Counted from the first letter of the stretch, positions 38,501-46,935 are shown. The stretch is DNA of 64,000 nt from Symbiodinium natans (GCA_905221605.1 CAJNDS010000091.1:203981-267980), one strand, 5' to 3'. A program made the numbers and translations. The notes: generated by a model not told the origin, from the letters alone.

Positions 38501-41029
38501 TCAGAGGATCATACGAGACTCGACAAGAGATCTGTCGGAACAGATCGTGACGTTCGGGAGGTAGAAGAACTTGCTCTTCAGAGAACTCCCACATTCGTAT
38601 CTTCGCTGGAGTCTTCAGGAAACAGCAGCGCAGGGATCGGGGGCGTCCCACGAGTTGAGGCAGCTAGCCAACTTTGCCCAGAAGGTCCTCAATCCTCAGA
38701 AGGAGACGTACCACGACCCAGAGATGAGTGCTGCAATCCCTTACCAACCGGATCCAGAGGAGACGAGTTCGACCTCAACGAAGTGGTCTTTGGTGACGGG
38801 GACTTCGGAGGCCATGGCAAGCGGGTACAATCAGGGCAAGAACCATGTCCCGACAGCGAAGCAGATGGGAGCCAAGCGCGGCATCGAATCCGAGGAGAGC
38901 AAGATGGCCCAAGACACTCCCCCGGAGGTACGAGAGGAACTCGAGGCACTAACCACCAGGATCGCCCTGCTCAAGGAGAAGCATGGAATGTGATTCTCTC
39001 GTGTGATGTTGACCTCGACAACGACGCTAGTGCCGAAGGGGTCCTAGATGTGTGCGGTATGGAGGCCAATGCTACCGGGGCCCCTGAAACCTTCTATGAG
39101 TGTCGAGAGTCCAGTGCCGAAGAGCTACCTCTTGAAGTCGTTGCACAAGACCTTTTGCGCACCAAGGATTACAGCTTCGAGAGTTGTGAAAAACTGGCCC
39201 GCCGAGTGTGTGAACATGCTAGGAACAGTAGACGAAGGCAAGCTCATGGGGAACAGGGGAGCTCGATTGCTTTTGGGGCCTATAGTCATGGTAACTTCCA
39301 CGGCATCATTAAGAAGACCTTCGACCATGTCTATGTTGTGCGCTACATGAATGCTTTCTTGCGGGCACATGGGGCCAAGGGTACCTGGAGTTCCCTCCAG
39401 ATCAATGTGAACTGTCGTCCTCTTGTACATCGTGATCAGCACAACCATAGCGACACCCTTGCAAGCACCATCTCCTTCGGAAATTTCCGCGGCGGTCGTC
39501 TGTGGATAGAAACGGATCCTGAAGCCCAGGTGCCAGAGATCGGTGTCCCCCACATTATGTCAGATGGCGAAGGGCGTGCTCTTTCAGGACACCTTGTCGA
39601 CACTCGTGCGCTCGTGAAGTTCGATGGTCGTCGTAAACATGGCGTAGAAGAGTGGGAAGGGGATCGTATCAGCATTACTGCTTACACAACACGTGGGGTG
39701 TCGCAACTGGCACGACAAGAACGGGACATGCTGAGAAGTTTTGGTTTCCCCGTTGGGCAGGATACCCCCACGAAGATCACCGTTGAGGACAAATCCTGGA
39801 AAAACGAACACGCCCGGCGACCCAAGAAGAGCATCAGAAGACAGATCATGCGAGGGGCTAGCCGAGCAAGTGCACTGTTGACCTTAAGTATGACGGCAGC
39901 TTCGAGTTACGTCGCCGAGGTAATGCTTCCGAGTTCATCCCCAGACAGACCATCAATCCTGGAAATTGGAGATTTCGCTGCTACCTACACCCTTGCAGGA
40001 AACGGCAGCTCAGTCATAGAACCGGTCTCGTGGGAGGATTTTGTCAACGATTCAGATTGCCAGAGAGTTCTCGAAACCACACATGCCCTACACCCATGTG
40101 TTGTCTGGATTCGAGGTCACGACGAGATCACCGATGCCAAGTCCAACGAAATCGCATCCCAGGTCTTCTCCGCTGCGTTGAATCAGATCCTCTTGGGGGG
40201 TATATTCGTTCTCAGCGGTAACAAAGAACACATGCTGTGGAGAGACCATGCCTTCAACAGCTTGCTTAACATGTATGAGACCCAGTTAGATGTCGACGCT
40301 CAAGGCTTTCAAGTGCTTCGTGTTGCGCAACCTGGAGTTCTGCAGCAAGGGCCTCATTCGGTATATGTCGGAGAGATCGAACAGCAGGATCCCGAAGGCG
40401 AACAACCCCAAGCTGTACCTCCTGAAAGGCTAGATGCCGCAAGGACTAGTAACATCAAGTTTGACGCTCAGGTCCCCAAGCCCGTTCAGGCTTCCCTTGG
40501 TCGACTTCATCAGAACCTCGGCCACACAAGCAACCATGACCTAGCGAGACATTTGAGACTTGCTGGAGCTGAAGAACATGTCATACAAGCATGCAAACAT
40601 CTGCGTTGTCAGGTTTGTGATCGTGCTAAGCAATCAGCTTCAGCGAGGCCTGCGTGTTTGCCATCTTTGTTGGATTTCAACCAGCTCGTGAGCGTCGACG
40701 TTTTCACAGTTTTCGATGCAGCCCAGGTGAAACATTCGTTGCTGTCCGTCATAGACCATGCTACAACGTTCCATCTTGTCGGAGAGCTTGAAGGGCATTC
40801 TGCCGAAGCCTTTGAGCGGAAGTTCACTCAGATGTGGGGATCTGTTTTTGGGGCACCAGGAACAATTGCTGCAGACTTGGAAACTGGTCTACAGGCCGGG
40901 CTGGCGAACTATGCTGAATTCCATGGATGCCGGCTTCGCCCCGCTGCAGGCCAGGCCCATTGGCAGCAAGGACTCATTAGAGCGTCATGGGCTCTGGTAT
41001 CAGGCTATGCTCAGAAAAGTCATAGATGA
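35558..41029 (+). CDS. Retrotransposon polyprotein part 1: Gag, protease, oxygenase-like, integrase N-terminus
   Basis: Open for 1823 codons from ATG 35558, which has G at -3 and +4; an upstream in-frame start would have to be TTG. Residues 1-215 are a Gly/Asp/Trp/Arg-rich disordered head. Residues about 219-404 match the helical Gag core of dinoflagellate copia elements. A zinc knuckle follows with Cys508, Cys511 and His516, but Arg523 stands where a Cys is expected. The protease motif DSACS has Asp570. About 760-870 is a conserved region of unknown role (FYPKK...). About 1210-1400 is a 2OG-Fe(II) oxygenase-like domain. About 1465-1590 resembles a degenerate Rossmann methyltransferase. The integrase zinc-binding HHCC motif and catalytic Asp1714 and Asp1773 come last, then the frame runs out. 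Residues about 893-1144 are probably not the conserved product, because the conserved protein there lies in the next frame (38235-38993). Confidence 0.85.
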   Translation: MASDGHVPTAGQDSAAPDQHAPSLDTNVPAADPSPHMTVDGRQGDPWRHDDPWRTWDRSHGAWGQSTWRSAGWWTGDGYYGGRQWWYDAWDDRDGARHPSGGQDSGHFGRNDQRDATDPRAHYQGPPEGQAGRPDDQASDGSGRGSGESRGSGASEAQSPGSGGRCDYGDRDAQGPDNNRVPGPDRERRGSLGETTSGTSTTTPPVPTTTSKEGQDFKGGLSERMAVPSFSADKTGDELGSSARSYLRQIDAWCKVTRTPASQRALLLYQNLSGRAWVESEELSVELLASEYGVQEFKRWIQERYQEIEVSKIAEALTQFFKKLRREGGQSIREFNSAFDRGHTRLLEIDCRLPEVAKAWAYLNALGLTSAEELALLASVGNEYNTAKLQKAAVLHEKSFKPPWFVRRNGNGNPDGGKGKPVRGAFLTEIDEDDIAEEETEHLMTEEEASEMHEAFMAQESAKARYREITKARGVDPSFLRKDGSRNEASNKDTPEARLQLAKSRSYCAGCRRRGHWHKDPERPMNQPGGQMTKPGGSSGAKDSSREAFVVQVAYEVGYMGGQGLVAITDSACSKSVAGQAWLQKYMLAAREAGLEMQFIDTQDDFRFGASKLSRATFTATIAIFVGGRGFLVRASIVQGEVPLLLSRNVLSKIGMLYDVEGHSASFRHLGVQDLKLLTTENGHPAIPVRVKGLPTFALPTPQEWAGDEVRLLPSSESHAAYMTMTCESSERASASTFATSRSCESACVADGGADRNLSQPFETIFYPKKLSPFVFNFLSAEALNTDVFMRWWSETKLAKDFWIETASSFIRIHVIPRKALFSPDAWHTSQSNVRDKLLHNVGSFRSTTAIACQSLQLLPSRHDAWQSSPESAHSALWVGRTVFPRTPFQSSSSEHVVAEGQDALEHESERVGRRSSSAGSADTHYMGQGRDTSAGVREEKGTTWSIQRPERSLFNDDARASQEDGRAADPASTEAHPRTPSEDHTRLDKRSVGTDRDVREVEELALQRTPTFVSSLESSGNSSAGIGGVPRVEAASQLCPEGPQSSEGDVPRPRDECCNPLPTGSRGDEFDLNEVVFGDGDFGGHGKRVQSGQEPCPDSEADGSQARHRIRGEQDGPRHSPGGTRGTRGTNHQDRPAQGEAWNVILSCDVDLDNDASAEGVLDVCGMEANATGAPETFYECRESSAEELPLEVVAQDLLRTKDYSFESCEKLARRVCEHARNSRRRQAHGEQGSSIAFGAYSHGNFHGIIKKTFDHVYVVRYMNAFLRAHGAKGTWSSLQINVNCRPLVHRDQHNHSDTLASTISFGNFRGGRLWIETDPEAQVPEIGVPHIMSDGEGRALSGHLVDTRALVKFDGRRKHGVEEWEGDRISITAYTTRGVSQLARQERDMLRSFGFPVGQDTPTKITVEDKSWKNEHARRPKKSIRRQIMRGASRASALLTLSMTAASSYVAEVMLPSSSPDRPSILEIGDFAATYTLAGNGSSVIEPVSWEDFVNDSDCQRVLETTHALHPCVVWIRGHDEITDAKSNEIASQVFSAALNQILLGGIFVLSGNKEHMLWRDHAFNSLLNMYETQLDVDAQGFQVLRVAQPGVLQQGPHSVYVGEIEQQDPEGEQPQAVPPERLDAARTSNIKFDAQVPKPVQASLGRLHQNLGHTSNHDLARHLRLAGAEEHVIQACKHLRCQVCDRAKQSASARPACLPSLLDFNQLVSVDVFTVFDAAQVKHSLLSVIDHATTFHLVGELEGHSAEAFERKFTQMWGSVFGAPGTIAADLETGLQAGLANYAEFHGCRLRPAAGQAHWQQGLIRASWALVSGYAQKSHR
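38235..38993 (+). pseudogene. Conserved polyprotein segment in the +1 frame: SAP-like repeats and DUF3820-like motif
   Basis: Inside part 1, but read one frame later, is a sequence that looks like the true conserved protein. It has two SAP-like helical motifs (MSRSELVEEAHRLEV... and MTMPELVKKMDELQI...), then a TFGR...FRELPHSYLRWS motif resembling DUF3820, then an acidic linker and a short coiled coil ending LLKEKHGM. A TAG at 38562-38564 falls where relatives would have an aromatic residue, and a TGA closes the frame at 38991-38993. Entry and exit fall near the CCCC/TTTT run around 38217-38226 and near 38980-38995. SAP motifs usually bind DNA, so a chromatin-tethering role is possible. Two frameshifts plus one nonsense change is the simplest reading. 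Confidence 0.6.
39140..39760 (+). other. 2OG-Fe(II) dioxygenase-like domain inside the retrotransposon polyprotein
   Basis: Residues about 1195-1400 of part 1 carry the signature of a prolyl-4-hydroxylase-like 2-oxoglutarate/iron oxygenase. There is an HRD motif (His1291, Asp1293) in the context LVHRDQHNHSDT, a glycine-rich turn GNFRGGRLW, and a distal His1361 seventy residues after the first His. Arg1370 follows nine residues later, where the 2-oxoglutarate-binding basic residue sits. Spacing and strand pattern (FRGGRLWIET, DRISITAYTTRG) fit a double-stranded beta-helix. The substrate is unknown. A nucleic-acid demethylase or hydroxylase role would suit a mobile element but is inference. Confidence 0.7.
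39940..40330 (+). other. Degenerate methyltransferase-like segment
   Basis: Residues about 1465-1590. SILEIGDFAATYTLAGNGSS resembles the first beta strand and glycine loop of a SAM-dependent methyltransferase, and LHPCVVWIRGHDE stands where a PPC-like catalytic strand would be. The catalytic Pro-Pro-Cys is reduced to HPC and the glycine loop is incomplete, so activity is unlikely. The assignment rests on my recollection of related dinoflagellate elements. Confidence 0.3.
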
Positions 41030-43685
41030 GAAGTCCATCGACGCTAGCGACCTTTACTATGCCTTGCAAGCAGTGAACTCAGCTAAGAACGAGCTGCGCC
41101 GGAGACATGGTTTCTCACCAACCCAAGCTGTGTTCGGAAAAGATCCCAAAATCCCAGGAGAACTGTGCGCTGGCGATGACGAAGAACGATACCTGGAAAT
41201 ACTTTCACATGATCGCCAACGACAACGGGAGATGCATATTCGTGCCTCGGCCAGGATCGCCTTTTACAGAACACAACTTGATTCGAAGCTTCGTCGTGCA
41301 CTTATCCAGCGGGCTCGAGTTAAGCGTGGAGGGTACTGCGTCGGGGAGTTGGTGTGCTTTTTCAGAGTTGACAAAGGAGGGACAAAGTCCAACTTCAAAC
41401 GAGGTAAGTGGCGGGGGCCCGGAACGATCATTGGACATGAAGGTGGTAACTGGTGGGTTTCTTTTGGTGGGCGGTGTCATCTTGTCGCTGAAGAACATCT
41501 CCGTCCTAGCACTTCTGAAGAGCTTGGAGAAATCCTAACCACCAGGATTGCCCGCGATGATCTTGAACGACTTCTTAACCTAGATCCCGATGACCCCGCT
41601 ACGTATGAAGATGAAGATCATGCTGACGACATTGATGCAGACGAAGGACAAGAACAACTTGAGGGTGATGAAATGGATTTTCAGTTCGATCTCGAACCCG
41701 AGGATTTGAAAGATGAACTCACTGCAGAAGATAGGCCTACCAGCGAGCGACGAGGACTCGAAGCTCCTGTACCTCCTCCTGTCCCCAAGAGAGTTAGGAA
41801 GAAAGGGCCTGGAGTCCAGTCGGTTCACATGTTAAAACAATGCCGTACAGCCAGGTCCCTCGAAAAACAATACGAGAAGGAGATCCCCTGGGCAGTAATC
41901 CCACCAGAACAACATAGTGCCTTCCGACAAGCAGAGGAGAAACAGTACGACGAACACATCAAGTATCAGGCCCTGGAGCCTTTGTCGCTCGAAGAAAGTG
42001 CTCGTGTTCGTGAGTGTGTGGACAAAAGTCGTATCCTGTCTTCAAGGTTTGCCTACAAAGACAAGAACTGGTCCCGGCGGAAGCTTGATTCTAGTCTTCC
42101 TTGGAAACCGAAGGCGAGGATCGTCGTGTCTGGACACCGCGATCCAGATATCGGTCTCCTAGACACCGACGCGCCCACCATCAACAGACTATCGGTGCTC
42201 ACCATCATGCAGCTTGTAGCAAGTCGGAGGCAATCTCATGGGTGGGAGGCATCAGCAGGTGACATTACTGCAGCTTTTCTCAACGGAGATGCTCTGGAAA
42301 GGGTCTTGTATCTCAGACAGCCCCGTTCAGGTCTTGCTTCTCTACATCCAGACCAACTGCTACGAATCACCAAAGGTATCTTTGGCCTTCCTGACAGTCC
42401 TCGCAAATGGTGGAGGCGCTTCCGAAAGGACATGTTAGCAGCGCGGCTAAGTGTAGAGGGCGTTGAGTACAAGTTTGTGCAGAATGCGCTTGACCCTTGC
42501 CTTTTTCAGCTTGTTCCGTCCGATAATGAAGCTAGCGAACCGGCAGCGTATGCCGGAGTACATGTCGATGACATCCTGGTTGCTGGCGACAAGAAGATGT
42601 CCGAAGCTATTCGCAATGCCCTCTCGAGCATCTTCTCAGTCGACGACTGGGAGATCAACAGCTTCGACTACATTGGAAGCCACATCGAGGTGAATGACTC
42701 AGGTGTCTTCATCAGTCAAGAGGCGTATGCTGGAGGGCGACTGTTCCAAATCGACATCGGCAAGGAGCAGGAAGATGAAGAGCCTGCTTCTGAAGAACAA
42801 CGAATCGACAACCAGTCTCTCATCGGCGCCCTTTCCTGGCTTGGATCCCAGAGTCGTCCCGATATTCAATGCTCAGTTTCGCTTGCACAACAACTCCAAA
42901 AGAACCCAAGCGTTGCTGACCTGAAGTTCACCAACCAGATAGCGCGACGAGCGTGGGATCACCGAGACAAAGGGATTTGGCTACGACCTTTGAAACTTGA
43001 GAGCCTAGAGTTTTTAGTGTACCACGACTCGGCATGGGCGAATGCAGAGCTCACGGGTGAGGATGGTTTCCGCCTCGAGTACGAGGACCATGTCAGCGGC
43101 GTCATGAAGAATACACCTTTTGACATCAAAGAAAGAAAGGCCAAACGGGCGAATTCCAAGGTCGCCAGCCAGTTCGGAATCCTCATCTTCTTGACCGATG
43201 GAGAGCAGTACTCAGCTGGAGGAGGCATAGGAAGCATCCTTGACTGGAAGAGTTCGGCAAACCCTAGGGTGTGTCGCTCAACGTTCGGGGCTGAAACCAC
43301 AGGCTGTTCCGAGGCCATCGAGATGGGGCAGTATGTGAGATCCTTTGTGCAAACAGTGCTGCGCGGCCGCCTCCAACGTGTACAGGACTTGAGCGGCAGT
43401 CAGCTGAAGTGCATCACGGATTGCAAATCACTATTCGACCATTTGCATCGAGAAGGCATCCCAAGGATCCCTTCAGACAAACGTCTAGCCATAGATCTCG
43501 CTGCGTTGAGGCAATATCTGTGTGAAGAGCAAGCCAATGGCAAACCTCCACTCTTTTGGGTCCCCACCGAGTTCCAACTTGCTGATATCCTTACCAAACC
43601 TAAGTGTGCTGATTCATGGTGGGCGACCGTGTGGGGAGCAGTGAGACTTCCATTTATTTCCAAGGATGCGACGAAGCATCGTTGA
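40758..43685 (+). CDS. Retrotransposon polyprotein part 2: integrase C-terminal half, reverse transcriptase, RNase H
   Basis: Open for 975 codons in the frame +1 to part 1, with a 272-nt overlap. Meaningful sequence starts near 40975, so ATG 40758 is probably not a real start. Glu75 (ERHG) is the third integrase acid. It lies 106 nt after Asp1773 of part 1, that is 35 codons plus one base, the classic D35E spacing broken by a single base. Then come the copia reverse transcriptase with Asp502 (GDITAAF) and the HVDDIL box (Asp604, Asp605), and RNase H with Asp757 (HDSAW), Glu846 (GAETT) and Asp888 (TDCKS), ending WVPTEFQLADILTKP and TGA at 43683-43685. Catalytic residues of both polymerase and nuclease are intact. 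Confidence 0.9.
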   Translation: MLQRSILSESLKGILPKPLSGSSLRCGDLFLGHQEQLLQTWKLVYRPGWRTMLNSMDAGFAPLQARPIGSKDSLERHGLWYQAMLRKVIDEKSIDASDLYYALQAVNSAKNELRRRHGFSPTQAVFGKDPKIPGELCAGDDEERYLEILSHDRQRQREMHIRASARIAFYRTQLDSKLRRALIQRARVKRGGYCVGELVCFFRVDKGGTKSNFKRGKWRGPGTIIGHEGGNWWVSFGGRCHLVAEEHLRPSTSEELGEILTTRIARDDLERLLNLDPDDPATYEDEDHADDIDADEGQEQLEGDEMDFQFDLEPEDLKDELTAEDRPTSERRGLEAPVPPPVPKRVRKKGPGVQSVHMLKQCRTARSLEKQYEKEIPWAVIPPEQHSAFRQAEEKQYDEHIKYQALEPLSLEESARVRECVDKSRILSSRFAYKDKNWSRRKLDSSLPWKPKARIVVSGHRDPDIGLLDTDAPTINRLSVLTIMQLVASRRQSHGWEASAGDITAAFLNGDALERVLYLRQPRSGLASLHPDQLLRITKGIFGLPDSPRKWWRRFRKDMLAARLSVEGVEYKFVQNALDPCLFQLVPSDNEASEPAAYAGVHVDDILVAGDKKMSEAIRNALSSIFSVDDWEINSFDYIGSHIEVNDSGVFISQEAYAGGRLFQIDIGKEQEDEEPASEEQRIDNQSLIGALSWLGSQSRPDIQCSVSLAQQLQKNPSVADLKFTNQIARRAWDHRDKGIWLRPLKLESLEFLVYHDSAWANAELTGEDGFRLEYEDHVSGVMKNTPFDIKERKAKRANSKVASQFGILIFLTDGEQYSAGGGIGSILDWKSSANPRVCRSTFGAETTGCSEAIEMGQYVRSFVQTVLRGRLQRVQDLSGSQLKCITDCKSLFDHLHREGIPRIPSDKRLAIDLAALRQYLCEEQANGKPPLFWVPTEFQLADILTKPKCADSWWATVWGAVRLPFISKDATKHR

Positions 43686-43699
43686 AGGGGGGAAGAGAA
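43684..43699 (+). promoter_or_regulatory. Polypurine tract
   Basis: A 16-nt all-purine run starting at the last base-pairs of the RNase H stop region. It is the likely plus-strand primer, but it ends 11 nt before the 3' LTR instead of touching it. Either the LTR edge is misread or the intervening TTTTTAAGCAG is a spacer peculiar to the family. Confidence 0.55.
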
Positions 43700-43710
43700 T
43701 TTTTAAGCAG

Positions 43711-43859
43711 TGATAAACCCAACTTTCTGCAAGGCGTCGACGAGATCCGCCCGCAGGCTTTTGGTCAGAGGAAAACGTGCGCGAGGTCGTGCACAGCAGG
43801 CGGGGGCCCCGAGGGTCTTCTTTCGGTTGGGGTTCGGTTTCGTTCTCTTTGTTTTGTCA
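43711..43859 (+). repeat. 3' LTR (149 bp)
   Basis: Perfect copy of 35284-35432. It is followed directly by CTAAA and then four CCCTAAA units, continuing the array interrupted at 35283. Confidence 0.95.
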
Positions 43860-43908
43860 CTAAACCCTAAACCCTAAACCCTAAACCCTAAGAGAGGGTG
43901 AAAGGGAC

Positions 43909-43972
43909 CCTGAGCTGTTGAGATGCCGGGCGCCTGCCGCTGCGGACACGGAGCCAAGCCTGGGCTTCTCAG
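43909..43972 (-). CDS. Exon-like segment, minus strand
   Basis: Minus strand: acceptor CCCTACTACAG, open EKPRLGSVSAAAGARHLNSS, donor CTCAGG|GTCCCTTT. It could belong to the same minus-strand gene as 34.0-34.4 kb, with the retrotransposon inside the intervening intron. Its phase does not join 34380-34432 directly. Confidence 0.4.
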
Positions 43973-44436
43973 CTGTAGTAGGGCTTAGGGTTTAGGGTTT
44001 AGGGTTTAGGGTTTATGGTTTAGGGTTTTGGACAAGCAGTATGTGCATGTATATATAGTTTTTATATATCTGCATGTATAAGCTAAAGCTCTTGTGGGGG
44101 GCGGCGGGGGTTTGGGGGTTTGGGAGGTTGACGGTCCTGTTACCCTGAACCCTAAACCCTAAATTGTTGAAGGACATACATCCAATGCTGTTGAGCTGCG
44201 ACTGCCAAACGTGCACTGATCTGTCGGCTGTGCTTCTGTTACCGCTAAGCCTTAAGCCCTAAGCCCTATGCCCTAAAGCCTAAACCCTAAAGCTAAACCC
44301 TAAACCCCAAACCCCAAACCCGAAACCCTGAACCCCTAAATCTCAGCATCAAAGGACCTACTCTTTGGTGGGCCCTAAAAACCCTCTGAAAAGTATGAGA
44401 TCCTCTTAAACCCAGTAGGGGTTTAGGGTTTAGGGT

Positions 44437-44545
44437 TTGGGATTTTCCCCCTTATGCCAACAGTCCTTAGTAGGGAACTTTCATGGGGGGGGGGGGTACT
44501 AGAATCCCTATTAACAGCTGGTACTTTCATGGGGAACATCCCCAA
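44437..44545. mobile_element. Family A MITE copy
   Basis: TTGGGATTTTCCCCCTTATG at the left and GGGGAACATCCCCAA at the right, with a G10 run in the middle. Confidence 0.6.
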
Positions 44546-44742
44546 CCCTAAGCCCTAAACCCTTATTACAGCCGAAACCCTAAACCTCTTAAATTAATGT
44601 TGGTTCAGGGTTTATAGGAATTAAAGGCAACGTATGAAGTTTCAGGGTTTAGGGCTAGGGTTTAGGGCTAGGGTTTAGGGTTTAGTTTAGGGCGTCATCC
44701 CTAAACCACCCAAATCCCAAGCCCTAAACTGCCCTAAACCAG

Positions 44743-44810
44743 TGGGAGCCATGAGGCGCAATAAGAGCTTCTCGAGCCCGAAGGCCGCGCAGCCTCGGGC
44801 ACTTGAAGGG
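44743..44810. CDS. Exon-like segment, strand uncertain
   Basis: Plus reads GAMRRNKSFSSPKAAQPRAL; minus reads CPRLRGLRAREALIAPHGSH. Both have AG before and GTTTAGGG after, because CCCTAAACCAG and GGGTTTAGGG are symmetric here. Confidence 0.35.
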
Positions 44811-44850
44811 GTTTAGGGTTTAGGGTTTAGGGTTTAGGGTTTAGGGTTTA

Positions 44851-44950
44851 GGGGCCTTTATAGTTAGAACAGGGTTTTTGGGGTTAACATAGTATATGTA
44901 CAGAGGGAAAATATGGGAATACTATTAGTAATTATTCCGACCCCTATATT
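44851..44950 (-). mobile_element. Family C repeat
   Basis: Reverse copy, GGGGCCTTTATAGTTAGAAC... to ATTATTCCGACCCCTATA. Confidence 0.5.
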
Positions 44951-46161
44951 AGGGCTTTCGGGCTTTAGGACTGTGGGGGGACTTGAAGGTGTAGGGCTTT
45001 TGGGTTTAGGACTTTAGGGCTTTTGGGGGTGAGGGTTTGAGGGGCTTGGGGGCGGGGCTTGTTGTTACGGTTTCGGGGCTGAGGCTGTAGGGTGTTTTGC
45101 GTTTAGGTTTCAGGCTGAAGAAGACCAATTTTTGCCTATTTCTGACCCATGAACCTCGAAGTATGTCTGTGGAGACACGGGGATTTTCCGTTCAGGGTAA
45201 AGCTCCCTCAGTATCCTGCACATTAAACCCTCAACCCGAAACCCTAAACCCAACCCTAAACCCTAACCCCATTCTCACACCGGCTTACACAAGGGACAGG
45301 CGACAACCCGCGAAGCACACTAGACCTTCCAAGCATATGCTTAGGGCGCTGGGAAGAGACCAGTGCGCAAAACTGGCACCATAGAAGCCTAAGCCTAAAC
45401 CTCAAAACCCACAAACGGATCAGGGTTATCAGGGTTTAGGGCTTAGGGTTTAGGGTTTAGGCTTTAGGCTTTAGGGCTTATTAGGTGCATTGAGGGCCCA
45501 ACAAAAGTGCCTCATTCTCCCCCACCCCCCCCCCCCCCCCCCGAACATGGGCTGCCTCATCCCGGTCGGGACTTTGGGAGACGACCCGCGTGGGTGCCAT
45601 GCTGCAGCCGAGCCCTATACACCCCCACAACCTCCCAACCTCCTAGACCCCTAGTCCAAACCTCTCCGGTCCAGTTTTGCTTAGATTGATGCACATTTTG
45701 CATTTTGGGGGGGTGGGAGGGGGGTGGGGGGGGGGGCTGGGCTGAGGAAACCTTTTGCCGAAAGTCTCGCCTGGACCGGGTGTAGTCTCTGAAATTAGCG
45801 TGTCGTGTCTGAACCATCTAGTTAGGGTTTAGGGTTTCCCATATTAGGAACCCTAAATCCTAAGCCCCTCTTGGTAGCATTGCACCCTAAGGCCGAAACC
45901 CTAAACCATACAGACCCGGAAGGTGGGACGTAGCTGGTGACGTGTGGTTTAGGGTTTTGTGTTTGGGGTTTGTGGTTTAGGGTGAGGATGGATAGTTTAG
46001 GGAGTTGATTGGCTCTTTGACCCTTCTTCGAGTTCGTAAGTACTTCTCAGCAGGCTTGCATGTTGGGTAGCTATGGTTATAAACCCTAAACCCTAAACCC
46101 TAAACCCTAAACCCCAAACCCCAAACCCTAAACCCTAAACCCTTAGGGTACGTTGTTGCAG

Positions 46162-46215
46162 GCGGCTCTTCAGAGAAGCCAGAAGAGATGGCTACGTTCG
46201 GGCGTGCAAGAGGAG
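46162..46215 (+). CDS. Exon-like segment
   Basis: ACGTTGTTGCAG acceptor after a CCCTAAA array, 18 codons (AALQRSQKRWLRSGVQEE), donor GAGGAG|GTTGCATG. Confidence 0.45.
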
Positions 46216-46804
46216 GTTGCATGGATCAGACCGAAACTGCAACCCTTAAACCCTAAAACCCAACCAGGGATGTGGTACTGCCATGTTTAGGGTTTAGGGT
46301 TTAGGGTGTAGGGTTTAGGGTTTGGCTGGAAGCCTCAGGAAAACGCCCCCAGTTCAGAGTCAAGCCCATGCCTGGAAGAATGTCTTACTTCCAAGCTTCA
46401 GGCACTCGCCCTAATTCCCAAGCCCTGTTGCATATTCTGTTGCATATTGACAGAGGTTACTGCAAGAAGCTTGGGTTTTATCATCCCCAACAGGTTATAG
46501 AGCTTACCTTTTCAGGAAATGTCCGGCAGGGGCCGCATAGGTAGGCATTTCCAGAGCTCCTAGAGACATAACAGGTAGGGCCCTGAAAGTCACATGGCTG
46601 TAGCCCTGAGCCCTACAAGCCCCACACCCGAAAGCCCTAAAATCCTAACCCTAAACCCCTAAACTGAAGCCTAAAGCCCTAAAATCGCTAAGCCCTACAT
46701 CCCCTAAACCCTGAAAGCCTAAACCCCTTATCCCTGAACCCTAAACCCTAAACCCTAAACCCCCCCTGGCCCACGAAGCCCACGAAGCCCGAAGCCCCCT
46801 AACA

Positions 46805-46935
46805 TCAATGGTATATACCATATATGAATATAAATAAATAAATATATATATATATAGAGAGAGAGAGAGCATACACATGTATACATACATACGTACATGC
46901 ATACGTACATACATATATATATATATATATAGATA
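46805..46935 (+). repeat. TA/GA/CATA microsatellite
   Basis: AATAAATATATATA, GAGAGAGAG, then ACATACATACGTACAT repeats. Confidence 0.8.

Larger units (their letters stand above)
35284..43859 (+). mobile_element. Ty1/copia LTR retrotransposon, about 8.6 kb
   Basis: A full-length LTR element. Two identical 149-bp LTRs (35284-35432 and 43711-43859) start TG and end CA. They are flanked by the 5-bp direct repeat CTAAA (35279-35283 and 43860-43864). Removing the element with one repeat copy restores the CCCTAAA array in register, so it landed inside a telomere-like block. The domain order Gag, protease, integrase, reverse transcriptase, RNase H is the copia order. The interior is the longest stretch of the window free of telomere-like repeats, as expected for a later arrival. 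Conserved coding changes frame at least three times and carries one internal stop, so the copy is probably non-autonomous. Identical LTRs suggest a young insertion, but 149 bp is too short to date it, and copying in trans from a defective master would also give identical LTRs. Confidence 0.95.

Noticed and set aside
45507-45817. Proline-rich frames near poly-C/poly-G
   Set aside because: Homopolymer translation only.
46450-46580. Possible gene in unique DNA
   Set aside because: No open frame of note and no splice-like pair.
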